Assembly: GCA_030654395.1 (NCBI GenBank)
Contig: JAURXM010000095.1
Span: 62,001-126,000, forward strand
DNA length: 64,000 nucleotides
Direction of reading: 5' to 3'
Source: Aquabacterium sp.
GTDB taxonomy: Bacteria; Pseudomonadota; Gammaproteobacteria; Burkholderiales; Burkholderiaceae_C
Shown piece after piece: positions 63,116 through 64,000 of the stretch; position 1 is the first letter of the stretch; every line of letters begins with the position of its first letter. Below the pieces are notes generated by a model. It was not told the DNA's origin. It did not search any database and worked only from the letters and a program-made list of their open reading frames with translations. Made by a program: the position numbers and the translations under genes.

Positions 63116-63631
63116 ATGCACTACGTCGTAGACCAGACCAACCGCATCATCGCCGTCGACGACGGTTGGGATGACGCTGCAGCGTTGGCTCAGGGTGGCT
63201 TGGGCTCAATGCGCGCCAGTGTCATGGGCCGCCAATTGGAAGACTGTATGGTCGGCGACGCCACCAAGATGTTCGTCCGCACCGCACTGGATGCAGCCCG
63301 GCTGCTGCAGCAGACACGGGTTTTGCCCTACCGTTGCGACGCCCCAGATGCACGCCGTCGGTTCGACATGATCATCAGCCCCATCGGCGGCGGTCAGGTC
63401 AAAGTGGAACACCGGCTGGTGGAGGCCTATCCGGCAGCGGTTCGCAACAAAAGGCCCCGGCGCCAAGGGCTTGCCGGCTGGCGTTGCAGCCAGTGTTTGC
63501 ATGTCCGGCTAGGTGGCAGCGATGAATGGACAGATATCGACATCGAGCCTCAGACGATATTGGCCCAAGACGTCTGCCCCAGTTGTGCCAGCAACCTCTT
63601 TAGCTCCGCAACCAGCGGCCCCCACCCATGA
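63116..63631 (+). CDS. PAS-like protein with C-terminal zinc ribbon
   Basis: 171 residues. The first 110 follow a PAS pattern: MHYVVDQTNRIIAVDDGWDD (opening strand), GRQLEDCMVGDATKMFVRTAL, a linker, and RRFDMIISPIGGGQVKVEHRL (closing strands). A basic stretch (RNKRPRRQG) precedes a zinc-ribbon-like pair WRCSQCLHV and DVCPSCASNL. No membrane segment. Its stop overlaps the start of a CheB-type gene by ATGA, so it probably works as a separate sensory input to that protein. Confidence 0.7.
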   Translation: MHYVVDQTNRIIAVDDGWDDAAALAQGGLGSMRASVMGRQLEDCMVGDATKMFVRTALDAARLLQQTRVLPYRCDAPDARRRFDMIISPIGGGQVKVEHRLVEAYPAAVRNKRPRRQGLAGWRCSQCLHVRLGGSDEWTDIDIEPQTILAQDVCPSCASNLFSSATSGPHP

Positions 63632-64000
63632 GCATGCCAAAGATACCTGAACTCGCATCCGCTCCTGCGGACCCCAGCGAGTCGATCACGCCCGAGGCGT
63701 CCACTGCACGCCGGTTTTTCGTTGGCATCGGGTCGTCGGCCGGCGGGCTAGAAGCCCTGACGGCCCTGCTGCCAGGTTTGCCTACGGGGCTGGGGCTGAC
63801 CTTCGTGGTTGTGCAGCACATGTCGCCCACGCACCGCAGCTTGATGGCCCAGTTGCTGGGCCGCGCCACCACCATCCCGGTACTGGAGGTCACCGACGGT
63901 TGTGTCCCGCAGGTCGATACCATCTATGTCACCCCTCCCAATAGCAACGTGGTCATCCATGAAGACGGTACGCTGCACTTGCTGGAACCGCCGAACGAAA
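63628..64000 (+). CDS. CheB-type methylesterase domain protein (partial, 3' end beyond window)
   Basis: 124 codons are visible. After a polar N-terminus comes FFVGIGSSAGGLEALTALL with the CheB catalytic Ser, VVVQHMSPTHRSLMAQLLGR with the catalytic His, then VTDGCVPQVDTIYVTPPN. There is no N-terminal receiver domain, so this is the form found at the start of CheB-CheR-PAS(-kinase) fusions. The rest is not in the window. Cytoplasmic; overlaps the PAS-like gene. Confidence 0.85.
   Translation, partial: MSMPKIPELASAPADPSESITPEASTARRFFVGIGSSAGGLEALTALLPGLPTGLGLTFVVVQHMSPTHRSLMAQLLGRATTIPVLEVTDGCVPQVDTIYVTPPNSNVVIHEDGTLHLLEPPNE

Noticed and set aside
1-64000. tRNA, rRNA, CRISPR arrays, complete insertion sequences
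   Set aside because: None noticed on reading; no CCA-ending cloverleaf, spaced repeats or transposase motifs were seen, though small RNAs cannot be excluded by eye.

Overview
The window looks like chromosomal DNA of a betaproteobacterium of the order Burkholderiales, most likely a Comamonadaceae-like aquatic organism. This rests on gene order (rplU-rpmA-obgE-proB, rppH/proS/lytic transglycosylase, hemA-prfA-prmC-grxD-ubiX, queE-queD beside bioA-bioD), on moderately high GC with frequent GTG/TTG starts, and on protein style (MocR regulators, AraC regulators with the arabinose-binding-like N domain, chemoreceptors ending in a WESF-type tail). I saw no rRNA, tRNA, CRISPR array, complete insertion sequence or phage module.

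Layout. 1-386: 5' part of a type IV pilin-like gene. 692-3905 (minus): an operon of five small secreted proteins around a CsgG-like outer-membrane lipoprotein; four of the five share an architecture with paired N-x-N-S-V motifs 33-34 residues apart. 4227-6578: an old-yellow-enzyme oxidoreductase and its AraC regulator. 7172-12696: a glycosyltransferase / deacetylase / ArnT-like set that matches known lipid A amino-sugar modification systems, followed by a CapD-type nucleotide-sugar dehydratase. 12697-15432: a hybrid histidine kinase whose ATP-binding boxes are eroded. 15721-21323: Ctp protease, MoeB/ThiF, LOG-family protein, arginase and patatin. 21358-29849: housekeeping genes, including an ObgE with a histone-H1-like tail of about 172 residues. 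29857-34332 (minus): the hemA operon. 34450-43052: queuosine and biotin genes, with a PEP-CTERM protein and a MocR/PNPOx pair inside. 43148-49607: miaB, murU and a ferric-iron ABC transporter with its three genes in mixed orientation and a Fur box. 49672-53337: desaturase with AraC regulator, then a chemoreceptor. 53338-54528: a decayed region with vapBC remnants, a chemoreceptor-tail remnant, hairpins and an inverted repeat pair. 54529-59697 (minus): an operon of CYTH-CHAD protein, long DUF47/PhoU-like protein and a pyruvate phosphate dikinase lacking its PEP domain. 60085-64000: GDPD lipoprotein, PEP-CTERM protein, PAS/zinc-ribbon protein and the start of a CheB-type gene.

The two best candidates for undescribed systems are the CsgG-like operon (692-3905), read here as a curli- or holdfast-anchor-like surface fibre export system with new repeat substrates, and the CHAD/DUF47/truncated-dikinase operon (54529-59697), read as a polyphosphate-linked phosphotransfer module. 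Both functional readings are inference. The domain calls come from motifs visible in the translated sequence; no database search was possible.
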